Origin: Rugosimonospora sp040255525
Lineage (GTDB): Bacteria; Actinomycetota; Actinomycetes; Mycobacteriales; Micromonosporaceae
Direction: 5' to 3'
Assembly (NCBI GenBank): GCA_040255525.1
Contig: JBDZVD010000003.1
Location: 1 to 64,000 of the forward strand
Length of the DNA: 64,000 bases
Part shown: piece after piece, positions 51,842 to 59,974 of the stretch
Numbering within the stretch: the stretch's first letter is position 1
Layout: every line of letters begins with the position of its first letter
Notes under the pieces: generated by a model
Seen by the model: only the letters and a program-made list of their open reading frames with translations
Database searches by the model: none
What the model was told of the DNA's origin: nothing
Program-made: the position numbers and the translations under genes

Positions 51842-52918
51842 TCATGGGCGGATCAATTTCTCTGCGAACCAGTCGCTGACAAGCGGCCTGGCGATGTTGG
51901 GGACGTTGTTGCAGACATGGTTGGCCCCCGGCATCACGACGAGTTCCGCGTGCGGCACTTGGCCGCGGTACATGTTTCCCTGGTCGAGCGGGACGATCGG
52001 GTCGTTCTCGCCATGCACGATGAGAAAGGGACACCGGATCTTCTCGGCCAGTCCCGACATGGTCCAGGAACGCACCCGCTCGACGGTCTCCTCCTCGTTC
52101 CTGGAGTGGGTCACGTGCTGGTGACCGAGCTTGCTGAGCGGGTTAGCCCGTCCCCAGCGCGACATCGTGTCGAAGCTGCCGCACACCTCGGCAGCGGCGG
52201 CGAACCTGGGCTCTTGGGCAGCGGCCATCGACGCCAACATGCCACCCAGGCTGACACCCATGATGCCGATGGCGGCACCGTCGACGCGCGGGTCGTCGAC
52301 CAGGACGTCGACCAGCGCGGACACCGCAGCGACGTAGGTGGGCGGGTCGATCCGGACGTGGGCCAACTCGCCCTGCCCCGGCCCGTCGAGGGCGGCGGTG
52401 GCCATGCCCCGGTCGAGGTAGAAGCACTCCCAGTTGTGCATCTCCTCCTTGGTCGCCTCCAGCCCCGGCACGATGATGACGCACGGCACCGGACCCGACG
52501 CCCCGGTCGGGGTGCGGAAGATGACCGGCACGTCTAGGCCACCGCTGGGAACCTCCAGGCGCACCGCCCGGGGCGACAGGAGGGGAACCGCCTTCGCGTA
52601 CAGTCGAGCCCGAGCGGCGGCGGCTTCCTGCTTCTCGTCCGGCGAACGGTACAGCATGAACTGCGCGAAGTGGTAGCACAGCGAACCGGCCACCCAGTGA
52701 CCGGCCGCCGTGACCGCACGGCCCGCATCCATGGCCTGCGTGCCCAGCGTGTCGTAGCCCGCACCGGTCCGCGTCCAGTAGCGGTACCAATCGCGCCAGC
52801 TGGATGGCGCCTCCTGGCGAAGGATTTCCCAGTCGTTGAAGGCGATTCCCGCCGCCATCATCCGGTGATGATGGCGGGTGAGGACGATGGCGACCTCGTG
52901 CTTCTCGTCGACGGTCAC
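51842..52918 (-). CDS. Alpha/beta hydrolase, dihydroxypseudooxynicotine-hydrolase-like
   Basis: A 358-residue hydrolase with an N-terminal helical cap of about 130 residues and a C-terminal catalytic domain. The nucleophile is Ser in GVSLGG, the acid in IVHGENDPIVPL and the base in PGANHVCNN. The cap-plus-core layout and the KEEMHNWECFYLDRGMAT region are those of the C-C hydrolase that cleaves 2,6-dihydroxypseudooxynicotine, and of FrsA-like proteins. The GTG at 52918 has AAGGAAG four bases upstream and is preferred to an ATG at 52939. Confidence 0.85.
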   Translation of the reverse strand: MTVDEKHEVAIVLTRHHHRMMAAGIAFNDWEILRQEAPSSWRDWYRYWTRTGAGYDTLGTQAMDAGRAVTAAGHWVAGSLCYHFAQFMLYRSPDEKQEAAAARARLYAKAVPLLSPRAVRLEVPSGGLDVPVIFRTPTGASGPVPCVIIVPGLEATKEEMHNWECFYLDRGMATAALDGPGQGELAHVRIDPPTYVAAVSALVDVLVDDPRVDGAAIGIMGVSLGGMLASMAAAQEPRFAAAAEVCGSFDTMSRWGRANPLSKLGHQHVTHSRNEEETVERVRSWTMSGLAEKIRCPFLIVHGENDPIVPLDQGNMYRGQVPHAELVVMPGANHVCNNVPNIARPLVSDWFAEKLIRP

Positions 52919-52957
52919 GCCGCTTCCTTCCCGGCTCATCTCCGGCTCACATCCGTC

Positions 52958-54049
52958 TTATGCCCATGGCTCCACCCTGACGTGGATCGCCGACCCGTCG
53001 GCGGTGACGGCCAACGCCTGGTCCAGGTCGGCCAGGCCGTAAACGCCGCTGGACATTCTGTTCACCACCGCCGCGTGCTCGCCCAGCGCCCGCAGCGCCC
53101 AGGCCACCGCGTGGTGGCTGTGCCCGCGCACGCCAGTCACCGTCAGCGCCTTGCCCCGTACGTCGCCCACCGGCATCCGCACCGCGTTGTCGTTGCGAGC
53201 GCCGATGACGAGTCGTCCGCCCTTGCCGAGCGCCGCGATCGCGGCGCCCAGCGTTGCCTCGCTCGCGACCGCCACGTCGATGGCCAGGTCTGCCATCCGC
53301 CCAGACGTCACATCGCGCACCACCTCGGTCAGTGACGTCTCCTCGACGTTGACCACCTGGTCGGCCCCCATTTCCGACGCGAGCGCCAGCCGGGCCGTGT
53401 CCTTCGTGAGGCCCGCCACGACGATAGGCCCGGCGCCGGCGATTTTCGCGGCCAGCAAGCAACACAGCCCCTGCTGGCCGGGGCCGATGATGACGACTCC
53501 TTCCGAAGGACCGACCCGCCCGACCCGGTACATCCACTCGTATCCGTTGGACATCGGTACGGCCAGGGGCACGAGGCCCGGCTCCAGGCCGGCCGGGACG
53601 CGGTGGAACACGGCGTTCGGGTGCAGAAAGACGTGCCGGCTGTAGCCGCCCCACAGCCCCGGTGGTATGTCGACGCCGGTGGCCCCGTAGCGCAGCGCGT
53701 GCCGGTTGGTGAGGATGTCGGTCTGCTGGCAGAGACGGTACTCACCCGACCGGCACAGCCGGCAACTGCCGCAGGGCAGGTATTCCTCGAGCAGAACGCG
53801 GTCGCCTTCCGCGAGGCCCCATCGCGCTCGTGCGGCAGCGCCGAGGGCCTCGACGGTGCCGACGATCTCGTGTCCCATGATGCGTCGCGGCAACTCCGGA
53901 CGAGGCAGGTCGCGCACGTCCGTGCCGCAGACCCCGGTGGCCTCCACCCGCAGCAGGCCGGCGTCGTCGCCGATCTGCGGGATGGGCACCTCCCGCACGC
54001 TCAGCACCGCGGGCTCGGTCACCATCGAGACGACGGTCGTCTTCACCAC
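52958..54049 (-). CDS. Zinc-dependent alcohol dehydrogenase (MDR family)
   Basis: A 363-residue medium-chain dehydrogenase with a catalytic zinc site (Cys in GVCGTD, His-Glu in MGHEIVG), a structural zinc site of four cysteines in PCGSCRLCRSGEYRLC, and the Rossmann motif IIGPGQQGLCCLL. It should oxidise an alcohol or a dihydrodiol-derived intermediate with NAD(P). It lies 53 bases after the oxygenase beta-subunit gene and 40 bases before the hydrolase gene. Confidence 0.93.
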   Translation of the reverse strand: MVKTTVVSMVTEPAVLSVREVPIPQIGDDAGLLRVEATGVCGTDVRDLPRPELPRRIMGHEIVGTVEALGAAARARWGLAEGDRVLLEEYLPCGSCRLCRSGEYRLCQQTDILTNRHALRYGATGVDIPPGLWGGYSRHVFLHPNAVFHRVPAGLEPGLVPLAVPMSNGYEWMYRVGRVGPSEGVVIIGPGQQGLCCLLAAKIAGAGPIVVAGLTKDTARLALASEMGADQVVNVEETSLTEVVRDVTSGRMADLAIDVAVASEATLGAAIAALGKGGRLVIGARNDNAVRMPVGDVRGKALTVTGVRGHSHHAVAWALRALGEHAAVVNRMSSGVYGLADLDQALAVTADGSAIHVRVEPWA

Positions 54050-54101
54050 CCGGACTTCACCTCCCCCCGCGGTCTGCGCACGGTCGGTGCGCCGATACCG
54101 G

Positions 54102-54626
54102 TCACAGGATGAAACTCAGCGGACCCACCGGGTCGAGCGATTCGAGGTCGAGGACCACTCGCCGTTCGACGATGCACAGGTCCACGGCCGGGTCGGGCGA
54201 ACGGCTCGCGCCGTCGCGTACGGCGAGGCGATGCCGGCACCGCCCCACATAGGTGTCCAGTCGGTCATGACGCCAGCGGTGGACGATGAGATTCGACAGC
54301 ACATCCACGATGTCGCCGTCAGAGGCGGCCACCCGGACGTTCGCGACGACATGCGTCACCCGCGAACGGGGACTCTCCGCATGGGCACGGATGTTCTCCA
54401 GCCGGTCCACCCGGGCGTCGATGAGACCGCGGTCGTCGGCGATCAGACACAGCATCGCGAACGGATCAAGATCCATCGCCGTCTCGGGATCGGCGTCCAG
54501 CGTCGGGACAATGTACTGCCCGTCTTCGCGGAAACACGCAGCCCATTCCCGCAGGCGCCAGCTGTCGATGAGTTCCGCCTCGTGGTAGAGGAAGTCCTCC
54601 ACCACTGGCCGGGTCAGCTCAGGCAT
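54102..54626 (-). CDS. Aromatic-ring-hydroxylating dioxygenase, beta subunit
   Basis: A 174-residue SnoaL-like protein of the ring-hydroxylating beta-subunit family, with FLYHEAELIDSWRLREWAACFREDG at the start and a conserved RSRVTHVVANVRV stretch. It is structural and stabilises the alpha subunit hexamer. It overlaps the alpha gene by eight bases, so the pair is produced together. Confidence 0.92.
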   Translation of the reverse strand: MPELTRPVVEDFLYHEAELIDSWRLREWAACFREDGQYIVPTLDADPETAMDLDPFAMLCLIADDRGLIDARVDRLENIRAHAESPRSRVTHVVANVRVAASDGDIVDVLSNLIVHRWRHDRLDTYVGRCRHRLAVRDGASRSPDPAVDLCIVERRVVLDLESLDPVGPLSFIL

Positions 54627-55905
54627 CGGCGGCCACCCGGCGCGGATCGGCGTCGCGATCGCCTGCCGCCATGTCGGACTGCCAGCGCCGCCAGAAGGCT
54701 CGCAACTGGTTCTCGTCGGCGTTGTCCGCCACGTCGGGGTCGTCCTCGGTGGCCGCCCCCTTGGACACGTCGAGCCACTCCATCGCCTCGTTGCGAAAGG
54801 AGTTCTGCACGCCGTTCAACGCCTCGACGTCGTCCGGTGTGGCGAAGCCGCCCGGGCCGAAGAAGGTGAGATAGTTCCGCAACCGCAGGGCGCGCAGCTT
54901 CGGCCCCTCGTCCTTGGGAGCGAGGCACCACGCAGTCACCACGACCTTGCCGGCTGAGACGGGATCCCAGGTGCGAATGATGATCGACGAGTGGTCGTTG
55001 ATGACCAGGTTCGGGAAGATGATGAGGTTACGGTCGACCTCGGTCATCAGGTGCGCGCGTTGCTGGCCGAACCGGTCGTGCAGCTCGGCGCTCTTGCGCT
55101 CCAGCAGCGGCTTGACGTCGTCGGACCAGTACGGCGCCCACCGCGCGATCGGCCGGCCCCAGCCGCCGAAGAACTCCGACGCGGTGTGGCCGTTGCCGAG
55201 ATTCGGGCGCCGCCCCAGCCTTCGCGCGCCGGTGTCGACACCCTCGTCGCGCAGGTACTTGAGGTAGGTCGCATGCGTGGTCGCGACGTGGTAACCATCG
55301 TTGCCGTTCATCGTGACCATCTTCCAGTTCGCGTGGGTCACGTACTTGTGGCTGCCCGGCAGGACCACCATCTCCTGCGCCTGGTCGGCGATCAGGTCCA
55401 GGTAGTCCCGGGCCGGACCGAGGTAGTCGGCAAGCGGCGGCGTCGACGGGCTTGAGCACATGAAGACAAAGCCGCGGTGCGAGCCGACGCGGGGCGCTGC
55501 CAATCCGTGCTGAGCCTTGGTGAACTTCCCTGAGTAGCTGGAGTCGCCGGGCACCCGGATGAGCGAGCCGTCGGTGTCATAGGTCCAACCGTGGAAGAAG
55601 CACTGGAAGAACTTCGCGGTGCCGTTGGGGACCCGGCAGACCGGCGACGACTGGTGGGCGCAGGTGTTGAACAGGACGCGGATCCCGCCGTCCCGGCCGC
55701 GGACCATGATGACCGGATGGCCGCCGACTGATCTCGTCACGAAGTTGCCGGCCAACGGGATCTCGGATGCGTGACCGACGTACAGCCAGGACTTGTTGAA
55801 GACGAGCGTGCGTTCCGCTCTGAAGATGGCCGGACTGCGGAAGGCCTCGGTGCGAACTCGGAACAGGCCGTTGCCCCCCTGGTCGTCGACAAGCTGAGCA
55901 TGCAT
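54619..55905 (-). CDS. Aromatic-ring-hydroxylating dioxygenase, alpha subunit
   Basis: A 428-residue Rieske oxygenase. Cluster ligands are Cys82 and His84 (CAHQSS, where HRG is usual) and Cys102 and His105 (CFFHGW). The iron site GNDGYHVATTH gives His206 and His211, with the bridging Asp203. With the beta subunit it should make a cis-dihydrodiol or remove a ring substituent. It heads an eight-gene operon (beta, ADH, C-C hydrolase, LigB, LigA, binding protein, isochorismatase) that forms a near-complete ring-opening route. Confidence 0.93.
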   Translation of the reverse strand: MHAQLVDDQGGNGLFRVRTEAFRSPAIFRAERTLVFNKSWLYVGHASEIPLAGNFVTRSVGGHPVIMVRGRDGGIRVLFNTCAHQSSPVCRVPNGTAKFFQCFFHGWTYDTDGSLIRVPGDSSYSGKFTKAQHGLAAPRVGSHRGFVFMCSSPSTPPLADYLGPARDYLDLIADQAQEMVVLPGSHKYVTHANWKMVTMNGNDGYHVATTHATYLKYLRDEGVDTGARRLGRRPNLGNGHTASEFFGGWGRPIARWAPYWSDDVKPLLERKSAELHDRFGQQRAHLMTEVDRNLIIFPNLVINDHSSIIIRTWDPVSAGKVVVTAWCLAPKDEGPKLRALRLRNYLTFFGPGGFATPDDVEALNGVQNSFRNEAMEWLDVSKGAATEDDPDVADNADENQLRAFWRRWQSDMAAGDRDADPRRVAADA

Positions 55906-55931
55906 GGCGTCCTCCCTGAGCCCAGGAGTCT

Positions 55932-55943
55932 ACTGTATTCACT
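55932..55943 (+). promoter_or_regulatory. GntR-box, copy 9 (ACTGTATTCACT)
   Basis: An exact ACTGTATNCA match, 27 bases before the dioxygenase alpha gene. On the minus strand TACAGT inside the box can act as -10. The remaining 230 bases up to the LivF stop hold no gene that I recognise. Confidence 0.75.
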
Positions 55944-56175
55944 ATTGCTGTCAAGCACGCGACGAGGGCGATCCGGCCCGAGCGACACCTCCAAGGTGCA
56001 TGGAGGAACGCATCGGCGACGCGGCCGGGTAGGGAAAGGCGCGCTGCGGGAAGGGTGAAACGGCGCCCCGGTCACCTATACCGCCGTCCACACCGATGAG
56101 GAACGACGCCAACGGCAGCTCGGCGACGTCGAGCTGGCCGAGTCGCAGGTGGACCGACGGCACCGACGCTGTCCC

Positions 56176-56907
56176 CTAACCCGCCTCTTCGAGGCGCCCC
56201 ATCCGCATGCGCACGATCCGGTCCGTCAGGGCCTCCAGCAGGGCGGGCTCCTGCTCGACCACCACCATCGACCGGTGCTGCCCCCGCAGCGCGTCGAGGA
56301 CGTCGACCAACTCCCGCAGCGCACTCGGCGAAAGGCCCTGGCTCGGCTCGTCGAGAAGGAGCACGGACGGATCCGACATCAGGGCACGGGCGGTGGCGAG
56401 CATCTGGCGTTCGCCGCCGGAGAGTTGCACACCGAGGTGCCGCTGGCGCTCTCGCAACCGCGGGAACAGGTCCAACATCTCCTCTATCCGTGACTGGTGT
56501 TCCCGGTCCGGGCGCCGGCGCCCACGGGCGAAGATGGTGATCTCGAGATTCGCCCGCACGGTCAGTGCGTCGATGATCTGACGACCTTCCGGGACCAACG
56601 CGATGCCCATGCCGACCCGCCTGTGCGCCGGGACCTTGGCGATCGACGTGCCACCGAGCCTGATGTCGCCGCCGCGGACCCGGACCACTCCCACCATGGC
56701 GCCCAGCAGCGTCGACTTCCCCGCCCCGTTGGGGCCGAAGATGCCCAGCGACTCTCCCGGCGCCAGCGAGAAAGACACTTCGTGCAGGACATCCATCCGC
56801 CCGTAACCGGCCGTCAGCCGGTGGACGTCCAATGCGGTCCCGGCCATCCCAGTGCCGCCTGAACTCATGTGCGCGCCGCTGCGCGCCGTGCCCGGTCCGC
56901 CGGTCAT
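56176..56907 (-). CDS. Liv-type ABC transporter ATP-binding protein (LivF-like)
   Basis: A 243-residue ATPase with Walker A FGPNGAGKST, signature LSGGERQM, Walker B LLLDEPSQGL and a shortened switch VVEQEP. The pattern is that of LivF. The ATG at 56907 overlaps the stop of the LivMG fusion (ATGA). The N-terminal 20 residues are an extra Gly/Ser-rich arm, so translation from a later ATG at about 56847 is possible. Confidence 0.9.
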   Translation of the reverse strand: MTGGPGTARSGAHMSSGGTGMAGTALDVHRLTAGYGRMDVLHEVSFSLAPGESLGIFGPNGAGKSTLLGAMVGVVRVRGGDIRLGGTSIAKVPAHRRVGMGIALVPEGRQIIDALTVRANLEITIFARGRRRPDREHQSRIEEMLDLFPRLRERQRHLGVQLSGGERQMLATARALMSDPSVLLLDEPSQGLSPSALRELVDVLDALRGQHRSMVVVEQEPALLEALTDRIVRMRMGRLEEAG

Positions 56908-58793
56908 TCCGCTGCCCCTTTCGAAGCGATGGAGTGCCAGCTGCGGGTCCAGTCCTGGGCGGCGTCGACCGGCCCGGAGGCGACGATGCGGCCGCTGTCC
57001 ATGGAGTAGACGTAGTCGGTGAGCCCGGAGATGAAATCCATGTTGTGATCGATCAGCAGCACGGCGGTGCCGCTCTGCGCGATCTCTTCGATCCACCTGG
57101 TGATGTTGGCTACCTCGTCGAGAGACAGGCCGACGGCCGGTTCGTCCATGAGCAGCACCTGCGGCTTGAGCACCAGCGCACGGACGAGTTCGACGAACTT
57201 CCGCTCACCGCTGCCCAGGGTTCCCGCCAGGCGCCCCGCCATCGTGGCCAGCCCCACCCGTTCGAGTGCGTGCATCGCCTCGTCCCGGTTGGTCGACTCC
57301 TCGTCGCGGCGCTGCCGGCGAAACACCACCCCGTCCGCGGCGTCCCGACCGATCATGACGTTTTCGAGCACCGTGCAATGATCCACAAGCCGCGGGGTCT
57401 GGAAGGTCCGAGCGACTCCGGCGGAGGCGCGTTCGGCCGGACTCGAATTTGCGAGGTTGCGGCCGTTGAAGAATATGGTGCCGGCGTCCAGCGCCTCGAC
57501 GCCGGAGACGAGGTTGAGGAAGGTGGACTTCCCGGCGCCGTTGGTGCCGATGAGACCGGTGATCGCCGACGATGGCACGACCAGCGACACCTCGTCGACC
57601 GCCGTGAGGCCGCCGAACCGCTTGACGACCCGGTCGGCCACCAGACCGGGTATCGACGGATCGGCCGCCGTCCACCGCTGGTGGCTCACCCGGACCCGTC
57701 GGGGAGCCGGTCCGGCCTCCGCAACCGTCCCGTCCGGTGCCGCCGGGTCGGCTGGAATCGCCGGGCTACGGGCGTACCCGGGCATCCCTGGTTCGCCGAC
57801 CTCGGTCGCGGTGTCGAGGTCCCGGGGATCGCTGCGGCGCCACGCCCGCTGCCAGAGCCCGTGCGCGAGACCAGCGATGCCGGGCCGCACGAAGAAGACG
57901 ACGATGACGAACGCGGCACCGTAGATCAATGATTGATAGGTGCCGATCCCGCTGACCATGGACTGGAGCCAGTACAGCAGGCAGGCGCCGACGATGCCGC
58001 CGGAGACGTAGCCCATCCCGCCGACCACCGACATTCCTAGCAACTGCACCGACTGCTGGACGCCGGCAGTCGCGGGGACGATGACGCCCGCGAAGGCGAA
58101 CAGCAACACCCCGGCGGTGGCCAGCAGGGCCGCGCTCGCGGCGAAGACCGTGACCTTCGCGCGCAACACCCGAAGGCCGAGCACGTTCGCCGCCAACTCG
58201 TCGCTGCGGATCATCGCGAGCAGGCGCCCGCGCCGTCCGCGGGTCGCCCGATGCACGAGCGCGACGCTCAGGGCGCACACGCACACAACGAGGATGTACC
58301 AGCCCCGGTCGCTGGCGACCGTGAACACACCGAAAGAGATCTCCCGATCGGCGATGATCCCGGAATCGCCGCCGGTGACGGTGTGGTACGCGAGCAGCAC
58401 ACCCTCCAGCGCAACCGACAATCCGAGCGTGGCAACCGCCAGGTAGAAGCGCGGCATGTTCAGTAGCAGTACCCCGACGACGACGGCGACGACGACGCTG
58501 GCCGCCACGGCGGCGATCGCGGCCGGCACGAACGGCCAGCCGAACTTGGTCACGGCCAGTGCGGTGCCGTAGGCGCCGGTGCCGAGGAAGAACGCGCTGC
58601 CGAGGTTGAGGATGCCGCCGAGCCCCAGGGCCAGGTTGACCGACGTTGCCGCCAGCCCGAAGATCAGCGCATTGGCGGCGACCGTGAGGTTCCAATTGAA
58701 GGGGGCCTGGAAGGGCAACCACAGGAAGACCACAAGCAGCACCGCGAGCAGCCCCCAGCGCACGAAGCGCGATCCCGATGTCCGGCCTGTCAT
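56904..58793 (-). CDS. LivM-LivG fusion: Liv-type permease fused to ATPase
   Basis: A 629-residue protein. Residues 1-310 form a LivM-type permease with about ten transmembrane helices (including ATSVNLALGLGGILNLG and MSVVGGMGYVSGG), followed by a 75-residue linker. Residues 385-629 form a LivG-type ATPase with Walker A GTNGAGKST, a changed signature LGSGERK (LSGGQ is usual) and Walker B VLLMDEPAVGL. Fusion of the two occurs in other genomes. It is coupled to LivH and LivF by ATGA overlaps. Confidence 0.92.
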   Translation of the reverse strand: MTGRTSGSRFVRWGLLAVLLVVFLWLPFQAPFNWNLTVAANALIFGLAATSVNLALGLGGILNLGSAFFLGTGAYGTALAVTKFGWPFVPAAIAAVAASVVVAVVVGVLLLNMPRFYLAVATLGLSVALEGVLLAYHTVTGGDSGIIADREISFGVFTVASDRGWYILVVCVCALSVALVHRATRGRRGRLLAMIRSDELAANVLGLRVLRAKVTVFAASAALLATAGVLLFAFAGVIVPATAGVQQSVQLLGMSVVGGMGYVSGGIVGACLLYWLQSMVSGIGTYQSLIYGAAFVIVVFFVRPGIAGLAHGLWQRAWRRSDPRDLDTATEVGEPGMPGYARSPAIPADPAAPDGTVAEAGPAPRRVRVSHQRWTAADPSIPGLVADRVVKRFGGLTAVDEVSLVVPSSAITGLIGTNGAGKSTFLNLVSGVEALDAGTIFFNGRNLANSSPAERASAGVARTFQTPRLVDHCTVLENVMIGRDAADGVVFRRQRRDEESTNRDEAMHALERVGLATMAGRLAGTLGSGERKFVELVRALVLKPQVLLMDEPAVGLSLDEVANITRWIEEIAQSGTAVLLIDHNMDFISGLTDYVYSMDSGRIVASGPVDAAQDWTRSWHSIASKGAAE

Positions 58794-59659
58794 GCTCGAA
58801 CCGCTCCACCGAAGCGGACGCGACGGGACAGCACACTGACCACGACGATGAGCAACACTCCCAGGACGACCGGCTCGGCGAGCAACTGGTTGACGTAGGC
58901 ACCGAAAAAGGACTCGGTGAGCCCGACGCCGAACCCGGCGACACAGGTGACTCCGGGGTTCAGCAGGTTGCCGGCCGCCGCCGCGACGTACGCCGAGAGC
59001 GTCAGCGACAGACCCACGTTGAAGTTCACGGGCGATATCGGGACGAGCACGATGGCCGCGATGCCGCTGAGCAGCCCGGCCAGGCCGAACGCGAACACCC
59101 GCATCGCGTTGACATTGATGCCCAGCGTCGACGCGGTGGCCGGCTTCTCCGCCACCGCCGCCAGCGCGTGCCCGATCACCGTCCGCCGGAAGAACGCCAT
59201 GAGACCGATCGCCAGCACGACTCCCACGGCGATGACCAGCAGCACCTCGTGTGCGATGGCGGCACCGGCGATGTGCAGGGTTCCCCTGCCGGCCGGCGGC
59301 CTGAAGCTGTAGGCGTCGGCACCCATGACCACCGAGGCGACGCCCTCGGCGAACAGCGCGGCTCCCACGGTCACGATGATGAGGCGCTGGACCGGCCAGT
59401 GCAGCCGGCGTTGCAGGGCGAGAGCCAAGCATATCGACAGCACCACGGCGAAGGCGATCCCGGCCGGGGCCGCGAGCGCCAACGGGACGCCGAACGCGGT
59501 CAGCTTCGCCGTGAGCATCCCGGTGGCCATGAAGGTCTCGCCCTGGGCCAGGTTGACGACACGCGAACTTCGGTAGCACAGCACGAGACCGAGTCCCAGC
59601 AGGGCGAACACCGCGCCCTGGCCCAACCCGGCGAAGAGGCTCTGCAGGAAGAGCGAAAT
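58790..59659 (-). CDS. Liv-type ABC transporter permease (LivH-like), probable ATT start
   Basis: A LivH-type permease with about eight helices and the diagnostic YRSSRVVNLAQGETF loop. The homologous N-terminus (SLFLQSLFAGLGQGAVFALLGLGL) begins at an ATT codon, 59659-59657, with a perfect GGAGGT site five bases upstream. No ATG, GTG or TTG occurs there. The next choice, TTG at 59626, lacks a ribosome site and would remove 11 conserved residues. ATT is a rare but known start codon. It may also be a mutated ATG. The stop overlaps the LivMG start. Confidence 0.85.
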   Translation of the reverse strand: MSLFLQSLFAGLGQGAVFALLGLGLVLCYRSSRVVNLAQGETFMATGMLTAKLTAFGVPLALAAPAGIAFAVVLSICLALALQRRLHWPVQRLIIVTVGAALFAEGVASVVMGADAYSFRPPAGRGTLHIAGAAIAHEVLLVIAVGVVLAIGLMAFFRRTVIGHALAAVAEKPATASTLGINVNAMRVFAFGLAGLLSGIAAIVLVPISPVNFNVGLSLTLSAYVAAAAGNLLNPGVTCVAGFGVGLTESFFGAYVNQLLAEPVVLGVLLIVVVSVLSRRVRFGGAVRA

Positions 59660-59736
59660 GGGTCACCTCCAGCGGCGGAGCGGGCCTGTGGGACCGCTGC
59701 CAGAGCACCCGGCATCCGTGCCGGGCGCCGTTCGCG

Positions 59737-59748
59737 AAAGGATACAGT
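59737..59748 (-). promoter_or_regulatory. GntR-box, copy 10 (ACTGTATCCTTT on the minus strand)
   Basis: It shares ACTGTATCC with the best copies. It lies 78 bases before the LivH start and is the right-hand limit of the set. AATTGTCA next to it adds a second AT-rich half-site. Confidence 0.65.
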
Positions 59749-59841
59749 TGACAATTTGTGGCCGCAAGGGTTCTCCGCCGGACGAACGATCACGACGGAA
59801 GCTATGCGTGCCTGCCTGTCTGTCCTTGTACCTGCGAAAGC

Positions 59842-59869
59842 GGGCCGGGTTCAGGAGGCCGCCCGGCCC
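59842..59869 (-). terminator. GC-rich hairpin downstream of the heme-binding protein gene
   Basis: GGGCCGGG and CCCGGCCC form a perfect eight-base stem with a 12-base loop, about 105 bases after the heme-protein stop. It probably ends the Fur operon transcript before the Liv promoter. Confidence 0.45.
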
Positions 59870-59974
59870 CCACCGGAGTGGGCGAGCAGCGACAGCGGGA
59901 CCTGCCGCACGCGCGTTGGTCGCGGTCCCCGATCCCCGCGACCCGCGCGGCGTGCGCTACCCGCTGCCCGATGG

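Larger units (their letters stand above)
59660..59974. other. Intergenic region with promoter and terminator, no gene
   Basis: These 315 bases lie between the LivH start and the 3' end of the heme-binding protein gene. They contain GntR-box copy 10 and a GC hairpin. No coding frame with a family signature is seen. Confidence 0.5.

Noticed and set aside
56904..59708. A single LivH-LivM-LivG triple fusion
   Set aside because: LivH is read in another frame with its own stop (58790) that overlaps the LivM start. Only LivM and LivG are truly fused.
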